Shown here: positions 1 through 8,453 of the stretch, piece by piece
How positions within the stretch are numbered: the stretch's first letter is position 1
How the letters are laid out: every line of letters begins with the position of its first letter
Assembly: GCA_016218685.1 (NCBI GenBank)
Contig: JACRDD010000004.1
Coordinates: forward strand, 62,001-126,000
From: Desulfobacterales bacterium
GTDB taxonomy: Bacteria; Desulfobacterota; Desulfobacteria; Desulfobacterales; Desulfosarcinaceae
Direction of reading: 5' to 3'
DNA: 64,000 bases
Program-made: the position numbers and the translations under genes
Notes under the pieces: model-generated
What the model was told of the DNA's origin: nothing
Databases searched by the model: none
Seen by the model: only the letters and a program-made list of their open reading frames with translations

Positions 1-809
1 AGGGCCGCGGCCGGCTGCTTCTCCAAAAGCCAGAGGACGCCCAAGTTGTAGGCCGCCATGGCCTCCCGGGGGTCGAGCCGTTGGGCGCTTTCGAAGGCGG
101 CTCGGGCGCCGTCGCGATCGCCGCTTTGGGCCAGGCAAATTCCCAGGCTGTTGTGAACATTGACATTGTTCGGGGCCAGACGCAAGGCGGTGCGGTACTC
201 GGCAATGGCCTTGGCCAGGTCCCCATCTTGGTAGCGATAGTCACCGCTGATGTTCAGGCTCACCGCATCGAATTCTACAATGCTGCCGGGGCCGAAAAAG
301 GCCGCGTGATCCAAGGCCTTGCAGGCGTTCTGCAAGACATCCTGGCAGGAGAAGTCAAGCTGGGGAAATCGGCTGATGCCGACCGAAATCGTTTCCGTGC
401 AACTCGCGGCCAAATCCATCTGAAGCCGGCGGGCAGATGCTGCGGCCGCATGCATGTCTATCTCGGGCAGGGCCGCGCCATACAGCCCGTGTTTCCAGGC
501 AAACCAAACGCCGGAGGACTGCTTTATCATGGCTTCCAGGCAGCCTGATAGGATTCCGGTGACGGTGTTGTTCTCCTCGGCCGGCGGCAAATCGAAGCGT
601 ATGGCCAGGGCGACGAAACACGGCCAATCCCCCATACGCGCAGCGATCTGCTCCGGGGGCGCGGGGGCTGGAAACACGGGGCGGTCCCCTTCGGCCGGTG
701 TGGCTTCCGCTTGGGTTTCCTGCGGGATGCGGGCATGCAGGGCCGCTCCGGATGCGGTGCGCAGAAAGGACTGCTGGCCGGTGCCTTTCTCAGGCGACGA
801 AGATGGCAT
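1..809 (-). CDS. TPR protein with degenerate GGDEF-like domain (3' end beyond window)
   Basis: The reading frame starts at ATG 809 and stays open to the left edge, so the C-terminus is missing. After a Pro/Ala-rich start, residues around 55-190 look like a diguanylate-cyclase fold: the stretch WKHGLYGAALPEID falls where active enzymes have GGDEF-A-LLPETD, so the catalytic motif is lost and cyclase activity is unlikely. From about residue 195 there are tetratricopeptide repeats (DLAKAIAEYRTALRLAPNN, then two more units). It probably binds a protein partner, perhaps through a dead GGDEF scaffold. It lies 36 bases after selA in the same direction and likely shares its transcript. The function is unknown; the domain reading is mine and was not checked by a profile search. 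Confidence 0.75.
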   Translation of the reverse strand, partial: MPSSSPEKGTGQQSFLRTASGAALHARIPQETQAEATPAEGDRPVFPAPAPPEQIAARMGDWPCFVALAIRFDLPPAEENNTVTGILSGCLEAMIKQSSGVWFAWKHGLYGAALPEIDMHAAAASARRLQMDLAASCTETISVGISRFPQLDFSCQDVLQNACKALDHAAFFGPGSIVEFDAVSLNISGDYRYQDGDLAKAIAEYRTALRLAPNNVNVHNSLGICLAQSGDRDGARAAFESAQRLDPREAMAAYNLGVLWLLEKQPAAA

Positions 810-845
810 AAGCTCGCTCCAATCGGACGTATGGGGGCGGATGGA

Positions 846-2273
846 TCAACCTGGAATCCTTTGTACCATGTCCGCGAAAGCCGCGACGACGATTTCCAGT
901 TCATCGTCCTGGAGGGTGCGCGGATCTATTATATAGAGATCGTTCTCGATGCGTCCGATAATGGGGGGACGGCCGTTGCGCAGGGCCGCTTCGATGCGGT
1001 TGGGCGATTGCCCGTCCAAGGCGATGCCCACGCAACAACTGGGCAGGTCCAGCAAGGGCAGTGCCCCTCCGCCAGCCCGGGAGGTGAGATTTAAGAGGGT
1101 CACGCTCAGCCGCGGGTGGTTCAAACCGCGCAGCGTTTCGGCCAATTGCTGGGCACGGCCCTCGATCTCAGGCCGCCGGCAGAGCAGCATGCGCAGGGTG
1201 GGGATGCGTTTTACGGCCTGGGCTTCATCCCGATAGAGGCGCAGGGTCGCCTCCAGGGCCGCCAGGGTCAACTTGTCGATGCGCAGGGCGCGGGTCAGGG
1301 GATTGGCCTTGATGCGGTCCAGGATCTCCCGGCGTCCGACGATCAGGCCCGACTGGGGACCGCCCAGGAGTTTGTCGCCGCTGAAGGTGACCACATCCAC
1401 GCCGGCGGCCACCGAGGCTTGCACCGTGGGTTCGGCGGCCAGGCCGTATTGGGTCAGGTCGATGAAGTTGCCGCTGCCCAGGTCTTCCATGACCGGCAGG
1501 TTCAATTGCCGGCCCAGGGCCACCATGTCGGTCAGGCTGACGGCCGTTGTAAAGCCCACAATGGCGTAATTGCTGGTATGCACCTTGAGAAGCAGTCCGG
1601 TGGCCGTGGTGACGGCCTGCTGGTAGTCGCGCAGGTGGGTGCGGTTGGTGGCGCCGACCTCCTTGAGCAGGGCGCCGCTGCGGGCCATCACATCCGGGAT
1701 GCGGAACGAACCGCCGATCTCCACCAACTCGCCCCGGGAAATGATCACCTCTTTGCCCCTGGCCAGGGTGTCCAGACAGAGCAGCACGGCGCCGGCATTG
1801 TTGTTTACGGCCATGGCCGCTTCGGCGCCGCTGAGCTCGCACAGCAGCTCTTCCACGGCGCTGTAACGCGATCCGCGCCGGCCGGTCTCGAGATTGAATT
1901 CCAGGTTGGAGTAACGGGCGGCCATGGCCGATACGTGATCGATGGCTTCCTGGGCCAGGCAGGAGCGCCCCAGGTTGGTATGCACCACCACGCCGGTGGC
2001 GTTGATCACGCGCTTTAAGTTGTAGCTTTGGATTTGGGTAGCGCGCCGGATGACCGTCGCCATCAGCGCCCCGGGGGATAGGGCCGGCTCGGCGAGGGAC
2101 GCATCCTGGGCCAGGATCCGCTGGCGCAGCGCCTCCAGTGACTCGCGAATGGCGCGGGTCACGACGCTTTTGGGCGTCGATTGCAAGGCCGGTTCATCGT
2201 CCGCCGCCAACAAAAGAAGATCCACGCCCGGGAGGCTGCGGAGCAGGTGTTGCTGTCGAGGGTCGATGGGCAT
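846..2273 (-). CDS. selA: L-seryl-tRNA(Sec) selenium transferase
   Basis: A PLP enzyme that converts Ser-tRNA(Sec) to Sec-tRNA(Sec) using selenophosphate, in the cytoplasm. The 475 residues match the usual length of about 460-470. Visible features are the N-terminal tRNA-binding helices, the motif INATGVVVHTNLGR near residues 90-103, and the PLP-lysine motif SGDKLLGGPQ with Lys301. It lies between a CheD-HDOD gene (24 bases upstream) and the TPR gene. Its presence implies that the organism decodes UGA as selenocysteine. That matters for the small interrupted gene at 29758-29946. selB and the tRNA-Sec gene are not in this window. Confidence 0.96.
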   Translation of the reverse strand: MPIDPRQQHLLRSLPGVDLLLLAADDEPALQSTPKSVVTRAIRESLEALRQRILAQDASLAEPALSPGALMATVIRRATQIQSYNLKRVINATGVVVHTNLGRSCLAQEAIDHVSAMAARYSNLEFNLETGRRGSRYSAVEELLCELSGAEAAMAVNNNAGAVLLCLDTLARGKEVIISRGELVEIGGSFRIPDVMARSGALLKEVGATNRTHLRDYQQAVTTATGLLLKVHTSNYAIVGFTTAVSLTDMVALGRQLNLPVMEDLGSGNFIDLTQYGLAAEPTVQASVAAGVDVVTFSGDKLLGGPQSGLIVGRREILDRIKANPLTRALRIDKLTLAALEATLRLYRDEAQAVKRIPTLRMLLCRRPEIEGRAQQLAETLRGLNHPRLSVTLLNLTSRAGGGALPLLDLPSCCVGIALDGQSPNRIEAALRNGRPPIIGRIENDLYIIDPRTLQDDELEIVVAAFADMVQRIPG

Positions 2274-2297
2274 AAGCCGTTGTACTTTTCCTTGTCG

Positions 2298-3656
2298 TCA
2301 GGGGTTGGCCGCAGCGGATTCGGTCGTGGATTTGAGTACCACATCGGGAATCAGGTCCACCAGATGGTCGAAGTCGTCCAGGTTCAGGTCGATGCTTTCC
2401 AGATAAGCCGCCAGGGCGCTGGTATCGATGCGTTCCAATTCGAATCCGACATTAAAGCGGGAGAGCAGCAAATCGGCGAGGTAAACGAGGATCGCCAGCG
2501 GCTTGAATGGGCTCTCCTTGCCCGGGTGATGGTGATACCGGATGGCATGGGCCAGGGATTCCGGGAACGACCATTGCTGGGCCAGCATGCGGCCGGCTTC
2601 CGCGTGGTCGATGCCCAGCAGGCGCCGTTCGATGGTCAGAAGATTTTCGTTCTTCTCCATGGCCTGGCGGTAAAAGAGCGGGTAGGCCGGGGCCACGTAC
2701 TGGTCCAGCACCACCTTGCCGATATCGTGGAGCAGGCCGGCGGTATAGGCTTTGCGCGGTTCCACCTTTCCGGTTTTGATGGCCAGGGCCTCGGCCACCA
2801 GGGCGCATCCCAGGGCATGGTGGTATAACCCGCCCTTGCACAAGGAGTATCCCGATGAGGATTGATCGAAATAGCCCTGCACGGCCGCCGAGATGACGAG
2901 TTTGACCACTTGATCGGTACCCAGATAGATCAAGGCCTGGTCCAGGGATTCGATGGCCTGTCTTTTGGCGAACATGGCCGAATTGGCCAATTGAATCGCC
3001 CGGGCGCTGATTACCTGGTCCTTGCGGATTTCGTCGGCGATTTTCTGGATGGCATGCCCCTGGTCCTCGATCATGCGCAACACTTTCAAGGCCACCTGGG
3101 GGATCGGCAGCAGGTGATCCATGGATGCCTTGATTTCGGCCGGGGTGGGGAGTTTGATATCCGCCGGCGCGTTCAGCTTGCCGATGCCGGCCGGTTCGAT
3201 GGTGCACTGGCCGGTGGCCATATCCAAGCTGAGGCAGCAGGTAAAAAAACCGCCGGTTTCGGAACGGATGACTTCGATCTTCCGCCCGGCCAGGTACTCG
3301 CGCACCGTGTCGGCCGTCCGTCCGCCGATATCCAGCGCCAGATCCTGTTCGCTCAGCGGGCCCACCAGGGCGCCACCGGCCATGGTGGCCACCAGGGCGT
3401 CGGCCTGGGCGCCTTTTTCCAGAAGAGCTGCGATGAGCAGCGGAACGCCGGTGGAGGCGTATTTTTCGGGTTGCTTGACGGTAGTGAGCGACACCGGTTC
3501 GGGCAGCAACAGGTGAATCATGCCGCCGATACCGCTTTTCCGGCAATATACGGCCAAGCCGACACAAGTACCCAGGTAGGCTTGGAGAAACAGTGGCTTG
3601 CGCTCGGATATGCTCAGGGTTCCAGCGGCCACATGATGGCGTAGGGTCACATTCAT
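2298..3656 (-). CDS. CheD-HDOD fusion signalling protein
   Basis: A 452-residue protein with two recognisable halves. Residues 20-165 resemble CheD, the chemoreceptor glutamine deamidase: LGTCVGLAVY contains Cys31 and GGMIHLLLPEP contains His48. Their 17-residue spacing equals that of the catalytic Cys27/His44 of Thermotoga CheD. The third CheD active-site residue (Thr, six before Cys) appears to be Gln25 here. Residues about 190-400 form an HDOD domain (LLPIPQVALKVLRMIED; LLHDIGKVVLDQY), a family used in signalling without proven catalysis. It probably links chemoreceptor modification to another output. It is the first gene of the minus-strand group with selA. CheD activity is inferred from two residues and the fold. 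Confidence 0.85.
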   Translation of the reverse strand: MNVTLRHHVAAGTLSISERKPLFLQAYLGTCVGLAVYCRKSGIGGMIHLLLPEPVSLTTVKQPEKYASTGVPLLIAALLEKGAQADALVATMAGGALVGPLSEQDLALDIGGRTADTVREYLAGRKIEVIRSETGGFFTCCLSLDMATGQCTIEPAGIGKLNAPADIKLPTPAEIKASMDHLLPIPQVALKVLRMIEDQGHAIQKIADEIRKDQVISARAIQLANSAMFAKRQAIESLDQALIYLGTDQVVKLVISAAVQGYFDQSSSGYSLCKGGLYHHALGCALVAEALAIKTGKVEPRKAYTAGLLHDIGKVVLDQYVAPAYPLFYRQAMEKNENLLTIERRLLGIDHAEAGRMLAQQWSFPESLAHAIRYHHHPGKESPFKPLAILVYLADLLLSRFNVGFELERIDTSALAAYLESIDLNLDDFDHLVDLIPDVVLKSTTESAAANP

Positions 3657-3983
3657 CGTACTTCCTGCCGATTTCTCCCCTGATTGTTTACCCGCCGTTA
3701 TGGCTCAATAACCACATCAATACGCGCCCAGGGGATGGTATGGTGTTTCGATACCGGCGATAGAGCGTTTCGGCATTTCGCGTAAGCTGTCTAATACCAT
3801 GATTTCGGTAGAAAATTCAATTCCTTTTCTGGCCGGCGGGCGTCAAGGGCATGGCCGGTGACGGCTTTGCGCGGGCGGGCACAGGCTCCGGTTGTCTTTT
3901 CAGCGAATTGAAAATATAGAGGGATGCGTAACTCGGGCGGATAGGCCGCTTCCCAACCCCCTCATGAAGGAAGATCCAAAAAA
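3657..3983. other. Divergent intergenic region between cheD-HDOD and pyrF
   Basis: These 327 bases separate two outward-facing genes and should contain promoters for both. I see no convincing -35/-10 pair, sigma-54 or FliA element. pyrF has a Shine-Dalgarno-like GAAGGA about ten bases before its ATG. No small ORF or strong hairpin stands out. Confidence 0.5.
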
Positions 3984-4718
3984 ATGCAACAGCGCAACAA
4001 ACCGGGCAAAGAATACATTGTCTTCCCGCTGGATGTGGCCGACGCCCAGGCGGCCAAGCAATTGGTCCAACGGCTGCACGCGGATGTCGGCATGTTCAAG
4101 ATCGGCCTGGAGCTTTTCATCCGTGGCGGACCTGAGCTGGTGCGCTGGCTGGCCGAGCACGCCGCCGCCGGCATTTTTCTCGATCTGAAGCTGCACGACA
4201 TTCCCGCCACCGTGCGGCGGGCCATGCAGGGCATTGCCGATCTGAAGGTGGCCTTGACCACCGTGCATTGCGGCGAAAGCGCGGCCATGCTGGCCGCCGC
4301 CGTGGAAGGCAGCCAGGGCAAAGTGGGGGTCCTGGGGGTCACGGTGCTGACCAGCGTCTCGGCCGCCGATCTGCGAGCGGCCGGGTACGCGCCGGCCATG
4401 ACCGCCGATCCGCGGCACCTGGTGCTGCACAAAGCGCGCATGGCCCAGGCCGCCGGCTGCGCCGGCATCGTTTGCTCGGGCCACGAGGCCGCCGCCATCA
4501 AAGCCCAACTGGGCCCAAACTTTTTAGCGGTGACGCCCGGCATCCGACCGGCCTGGACCCTGGACAAAAAAGACGATCAGCAACGCGTGATGACCCCGGC
4601 CCGGGCCGTGGCCCAGGGGGCCGACTACCTGGTGATCGGCCGGCCCATCCGCGACGCCGCCGACCCGGTGGCCGCAGCACGGCGGATTGCGGAAGAGATT
4701 GAGTGGGGAGTAGGCTGA
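3984..4718 (+). CDS. pyrF: Orotidine 5'-phosphate decarboxylase
   Basis: Catalyses the last step of de novo UMP synthesis, the decarboxylation of OMP, in the cytoplasm. The 244 residues fit the bacterial enzyme. The signature LDLKLHDIPATV carries the catalytic Asp-x-Lys-x-x-Asp array, and the N-terminal substrate region reads FPLDVADA. The C-terminal phosphate-binding part is TPGIRP followed by LVIGRPIRDAADP. The gene stands alone on the plus strand, without other pyrimidine genes nearby. GAAGGA precedes the ATG. Confidence 0.96.
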   Translation: MQQRNKPGKEYIVFPLDVADAQAAKQLVQRLHADVGMFKIGLELFIRGGPELVRWLAEHAAAGIFLDLKLHDIPATVRRAMQGIADLKVALTTVHCGESAAMLAAAVEGSQGKVGVLGVTVLTSVSAADLRAAGYAPAMTADPRHLVLHKARMAQAAGCAGIVCSGHEAAAIKAQLGPNFLAVTPGIRPAWTLDKKDDQQRVMTPARAVAQGADYLVIGRPIRDAADPVAAARRIAEEIEWGVG

Positions 4719-4776
4719 AGGCTGGAGTTGAAAAAAAATCAGTAGGGTCTGGGATGCTATTGAGTTCTTCTTCGGC

Positions 4777-5013
4777 CTATTTATCCAAGGGATTATATCC
4801 AGGCTTTTTGTACATTCCTTGTGGATTTCCGAGGATGTCCGGTTTGTAAACCTTTTCCAGCCAATCTTCGGGTTTGATCTCTTCGAATGCGACCGAGACT
4901 GATTTTTCTTCGCATCCCGCAATGGCCGCCACGTCCTTAACGATTTCATCGGCGAGGTGCGTCTTTTGTTGGTCTGATCTTCCTGGATAAAGTTTTACGA
5001 TGACATGTGGCAT
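4777..5013 (-). CDS. 4-oxalocrotonate tautomerase-family protein
   Basis: A 78-residue protein. I chose the start at 5013, preceded by AAGGAG, because it puts proline directly after the initiator Met ([13 protein letters not shown]). In this superfamily the N-terminal Pro-1 exposed by Met removal is the catalytic base. The rest ([19 protein letters not shown], then a beta strand SVSVAFEEI) fits the beta-alpha-beta tautomerase fold. The tail, about 15 residues longer than the smallest members, ends in [10 protein letters not shown]. The substrate cannot be predicted. It is monocistronic on the minus strand, convergent with pyrF. A longer in-frame start at 5058 would bury Pro-1 and is rejected. 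Confidence 0.85.
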   Translation of the reverse strand: MPHVIVKLYPGRSDQQKTHLADEIVKDVAAIAGCEEKSVSVAFEEIKPEDWLEKVYKPDILGNPQGMYKKPGYNPLDK

Positions 5014-5205
5014 TGTCTGCTCCTTATTGAGACACCTTCCAACGGCATCTCCCATCACTTGTCAAAATCGTCATCTGATGGATCGTAATCCGATTAAGCC
5101 GCGTAAGCCGTACCTTTTGAGAAAGCCCTTCACTGTTGAGCCCGGCCTGCATTTTGATCCCGTCGAATTCGATGGGATTAAATTCGTTCGCCCATAAAAA
5201 GTCCT

Positions 5206-6324
5206 TCACTCCAACCCTCCTCCCAATTCCGCCTCAATCTCCTCCACCGTTGGCAGGCTGGATTTAAGATTCTCCGGCAGGGCGCGGGTCAGTTCGTAAT
5301 CGGAGATGCCGATGGGTTTGTGAATGTCACGCAGGCTGTACTCAGCCAGGATGCGGTCCTTGGTCTGGCAAAGAATCAAGCCAATGGTGGGTTGATCGGT
5401 TTTATCCTTCAGCAGGTCGTCCACGGCCGAACAGTAAAAGTTCATCTTCCCTGCATACTCAGGTTTGAAGTCACCCTTTTTCAGTTCAATCACGATGAAG
5501 CAGCGTAATCTGAGGTGATAGAAGAGCAAATCGAGGTAAAAATCCCTGCCGCTGACCTCCAGGTGGTATTGTCGGCCCACGAAGGCGAAACCGGCGCCCA
5601 GTTCCAAAAGAAATTTCTCGATGTGCCGGACCAGTCCGACCTCCAGCTCTCGTTCATGGAAAGGTTCCTCAAGCGTCAGAAAGTCGAATACATAGGGGTC
5701 TTTGAACATCTTGCGGGCCAGCTCCGATTGCGGCGCGGGGAGATGACCTAAGAAATTGCTAACCGCCTTTCCTGCTTGCGTGTGGGTATTGCGCTTGATC
5801 ATCGACGATAGGGAATCCCGGCTCCAGCCCTGTTCGATAGTCTGCTGCATGTACCAGAGGCGGGCCGGGAGCTCTTTGACTCTCTCCATCAGCACGATAT
5901 TGTGGCCCCAGGGAATTTGTGCAACGAGCCGTTGCATGATTTGAAGCCCTTTGTCATCAACACGCTGCAATACGTCTTGCGGCGGATTTCCCGGCGGGTC
6001 TCCCACGCTGCCCAATTTTGCAACGGGTTGTTGCAAAATTGCCGGGGCGCCGTACTCACGGGCAAATCGGATCATGTACCCGATATTTCTCTCGGAGAAG
6101 CCCTTGACCTCAGGCAGTTCGTTTTTCAGATCCGTCGCCAGCTTGGGGATGACACCCGCGCCCCAGCCTTTTTCCTTCTGCCGCCGATGGATCATGCGGC
6201 CGATATCCCAATACATGGCGATCATCTCGGCGTTGGCGGATAGAAACGCGCGCTGCTGGGCCTGATGGATTCGACCCTTGATTTCGGTCAGGAGTTTACC
6301 GTATCCGGCCAGGTTAGAACTCAT
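5206..6324 (-). CDS. DUF1016 / YhcG-type PDDEXK nuclease-domain protein
   Basis: A 372-residue protein of the DUF1016 (YhcG) type. The N-terminal domain (1-150) has the family pattern ANAEMIAMYWDIGRMI and GFSERNIGYMIRFARE. The C-terminal domain (about 200-350) is a PDDEXK nuclease fold with Asp265 (FYLDLLFYH) and the E-x-K pair Glu280/Lys282 (VIELKKG). Family members often sit beside type I restriction genes or in mobile or defence islands. Here no hsd genes are visible, only a 22-codon ORF that overlaps its start. It may be a leftover or stand-alone defence gene. The biological role is unproven. Confidence 0.88.
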   Translation of the reverse strand: MSSNLAGYGKLLTEIKGRIHQAQQRAFLSANAEMIAMYWDIGRMIHRRQKEKGWGAGVIPKLATDLKNELPEVKGFSERNIGYMIRFAREYGAPAILQQPVAKLGSVGDPPGNPPQDVLQRVDDKGLQIMQRLVAQIPWGHNIVLMERVKELPARLWYMQQTIEQGWSRDSLSSMIKRNTHTQAGKAVSNFLGHLPAPQSELARKMFKDPYVFDFLTLEEPFHERELEVGLVRHIEKFLLELGAGFAFVGRQYHLEVSGRDFYLDLLFYHLRLRCFIVIELKKGDFKPEYAGKMNFYCSAVDDLLKDKTDQPTIGLILCQTKDRILAEYSLRDIHKPIGISDYELTRALPENLKSSLPTVEEIEAELGGGLE

Positions 6325-6382
6325 ACCCGATCCCCTTCAAATTTTCACGGATGTGCTTTTCCAGTTCGCTATTCTCAGACAT
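6314..6382 (-). CDS. 22-codon ORF overlapping the DUF1016 start (leader or gene remnant)
   Basis: ATG 6382 is preceded by GGAG at a usable distance. The ORF encodes 22 residues beginning MSENSELEKHIRENLKG and ends in TAA inside the DUF1016 start region. The TATGAG that holds the downstream ATG is shared, giving an 11-base overlap. This arrangement suggests translational coupling. The peptide could be a coupled leader or the surviving N-terminus of a lost neighbour such as a type I restriction subunit; the second idea is only inference. Confidence 0.4.
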   Translation of the reverse strand: MSENSELEKHIRENLKGIGYEF

Positions 6383-6604
6383 GTTGGAATAGCTCCAAAT
6401 TATGTAAATGTAGCTGAGATGATAGGTGTGGTTTCGGTGGCTGAAGGCTAACACCCTGTATTGACGGATAATGCAATCATCCGCGAAACGCAAGGAATAA
6501 AACTAAGGCGAGAAGCGGCACCTATCGAATAGGGTGAAATGGATAAGGAAAGAGGGGATAATACCACGACACCGACCGATAAGATCGGTTGGCTCAATCT
6601 GTTG

Positions 6605-6706
6605 CTAATACAAAGTGAAATAGCGCCACACCGCCAGTGCCATGACCACCAAGCCCAGCGCCAGGATGAAGATGAGCTGGTCGGGGCTGAAGCGTGGCGC
6701 TTTCAC
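6605..6706 (-). CDS. Predicted 33-residue single-span membrane peptide
   Basis: This short ORF begins with GTG at 6706, seven bases after the lysC stop, and reads to TAG at 6607-6605. The product begins MKAPRFSPDQL, then has a hydrophobic stretch (IFILALGLVVMALAV) followed by WRYFTLY, a plausible single transmembrane helix with a charged start. There is no strong Shine-Dalgarno, so expression would depend on readthrough or coupling from lysC. I do not recognise the family. It could be a chance ORF, but the sharp amphipathic-hydrophobic pattern and tight position after lysC favour a real small gene. Confidence 0.4.
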   Translation of the reverse strand: MKAPRFSPDQLIFILALGLVVMALAVWRYFTLY

Positions 6707-6713
6707 ATTGCTA

Positions 6714-7934
6714 CTATTCTTCCGCGTCCAGGCCGAAGGCGGTGTGCAGTACGCGCACGGCCAGTTCGGTGTACTTCTCGTCGATGACGCAGGAGATGCG
6801 GATTTCGGAAGTGCCGATCATCAGGATGTTGATGTTCTCCCGGGCCAGGGTATTGAACATGACCGAGGCCACGCCCGAGTGATTCTTCATGCCCACGCCG
6901 ATGACCGAGACCATGGCGATGTTGGTGTCGCCCAGTACTTCTTCGGCGCCGACCTGCTGGGCGACCTTTTTGGCGATCTCCATGGTGCGCTTGAAGTCGC
7001 CCTTGGGCACCGTGAAGGTCATGTCGGTCTTGCCTTCCTTGCGGGTGTTCTGGATGATCATGTCCACGAGGATGCCCGCTTCGGAGATGGGGGAGAAGAT
7101 CTTGGCGGCGATGCCGGGTTGATCGGGGACTTTCGTCAAGGTCACGCGGGCCTGCTTCTTGTCGTGGCTGACGCCGGAAACCACCAACTGTTCCATGCCC
7201 GAATCTTCGCTGACGACCATGGTGCCTTCCTCCTCATTAAAAGATGACCGTACGTGGACGGGTATATTGTATTTTTTTGCGAAGCCTACCGAGCGAATCT
7301 GCAACACCTTGGCGCCCAGGCTGGCCATGTTGAGCATTTCATCGTAAGTGATGGTCTTGAGCTTGCGCGCCTTGGGACAGACGTTGGGATCGGCGGTGTA
7401 GACGCCGTCCACGTCGGTGAAGATCTCGCAGACATCGGCCTTCAGGGCGGCGGCGATGGCCACGGCCGAGGTGTCCGACCCGCCCCGGCCTAAAGTAGTG
7501 ATGTTGCCTTTCATGTCATAGCCCTGGAAGCCGGCCACCACCACGATGCTTTTCTTATCGAGCAGTTGATGCAGCCGTTTGGAATTGATCTCGATGATGC
7601 GGGCGTTGCCGTAGTCCGAATCGGTGACCACCTCGATCTGATGACCTAGCATGGACTGGGCTTTGTACCCCATGGAGATCAGCATCATGGCCAGCAGGGT
7701 GACCGTGGTCTGTTCTCCGGTGGCCAGCAAGGCGTCCAGTTCCCGCTTGTCCGGATCTTCGGATGCTTTCTGGGCCAGTTCGATCAGGCCGTCGGTGACG
7801 CCGGACATGGCCGATAGAATAACGACCACATTGTTGCCTTGGTCATAGGTCTTGGCCACCCGCCGGGCCACGTTGCGGATGCGGTCGATGTTGGCCACCG
7901 AGGTGCCGCCGAATTTTTGAACGACAAGGGCCAT
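6714..7934 (-). CDS. lysC: Aspartate kinase (monofunctional)
   Basis: Phosphorylates aspartate, the first step toward Lys, Met, Thr and diaminopimelate. The 406 residues match the single-function class. The catalytic N-terminus shows the kinase motif VQKFGGTSVAN and FTDVDGVYTADP. The C-terminal third contains two ACT regulatory domains (VSHDKKQARVTLTKVPDQPG and VSVIGVGMKNHSGVA), implying feedback inhibition by an amino acid. It is the last large gene of the minus-strand run from phoH, 24 bases after tsaE. Confidence 0.96.
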   Translation of the reverse strand: MALVVQKFGGTSVANIDRIRNVARRVAKTYDQGNNVVVILSAMSGVTDGLIELAQKASEDPDKRELDALLATGEQTTVTLLAMMLISMGYKAQSMLGHQIEVVTDSDYGNARIIEINSKRLHQLLDKKSIVVVAGFQGYDMKGNITTLGRGGSDTSAVAIAAALKADVCEIFTDVDGVYTADPNVCPKARKLKTITYDEMLNMASLGAKVLQIRSVGFAKKYNIPVHVRSSFNEEEGTMVVSEDSGMEQLVVSGVSHDKKQARVTLTKVPDQPGIAAKIFSPISEAGILVDMIIQNTRKEGKTDMTFTVPKGDFKRTMEIAKKVAQQVGAEEVLGDTNIAMVSVIGVGMKNHSGVASVMFNTLARENINILMIGTSEIRISCVIDEKYTELAVRVLHTAFGLDAEE

Positions 7935-7958
7935 GGTTGCTCCTCAAAGGTATTGTTT

Positions 7959-8444
7959 CTACTTGGATCTTTCTTCCCAAATTTTGCCCGTCTCCATTAT
8001 CAAATTGTCTATGCCGCGTCCATAGCCAAATAAGCGAATAGCGCGGCTCTGCTCATCGATCGGGGCAAATTCGATCACCAGATTTTCGGCCGGCCACTGG
8101 CTCTCGGGCAAGCGTTCGGCCCACTCCACGGCCACCACGGCATCGTAGCCCAGGATCTCGCCCAGGCCGATGCGGTCGGCGTCCAGTCCGCCTTCCAGGC
8201 GATATAGATCCACGTGGTAAAGGGGCAGTCGGCCGGGATAGTCGTTGATCAGGGCATACGTCGGGCTGGCGATGACATAGCCGCCGGGCACTTCCAATCC
8301 CTGGGCCAGTCCCTGGACAAAACAGGTTTTGCCGCTGCCCAGGTCACCATGGAGGCGCAGGGCAATCCCCTGGCGGATGCACTGGCCCAGGCAGTCGCCC
8401 AAGAGGCGCGTCTGTTCGGGGCTATTGGTCGTGATCGCGAACAT
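7959..8444 (-). CDS. tsaE: tRNA threonylcarbamoyladenosine ATPase subunit
   Basis: TsaE is the ATPase that works with TsaD and TsaB to make t6A37 on tRNAs reading ANN codons. The 161-residue protein has Walker A HGDLGSGKTCFVQG, the switch region SPTYALINDY, and the conserved LYHVDLYRLE and VAVEWAER stretches. It begins 9 bases after nnr, a gene pair conserved in many bacteria. The last 20 residues extend a little past the usual end. Confidence 0.95.
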   Translation of the reverse strand: MFAITTNSPEQTRLLGDCLGQCIRQGIALRLHGDLGSGKTCFVQGLAQGLEVPGGYVIASPTYALINDYPGRLPLYHVDLYRLEGGLDADRIGLGEILGYDAVVAVEWAERLPESQWPAENLVIEFAPIDEQSRAIRLFGYGRGIDNLIMETGKIWEERSK

Positions 8445-8453
8445 GGATCATCC

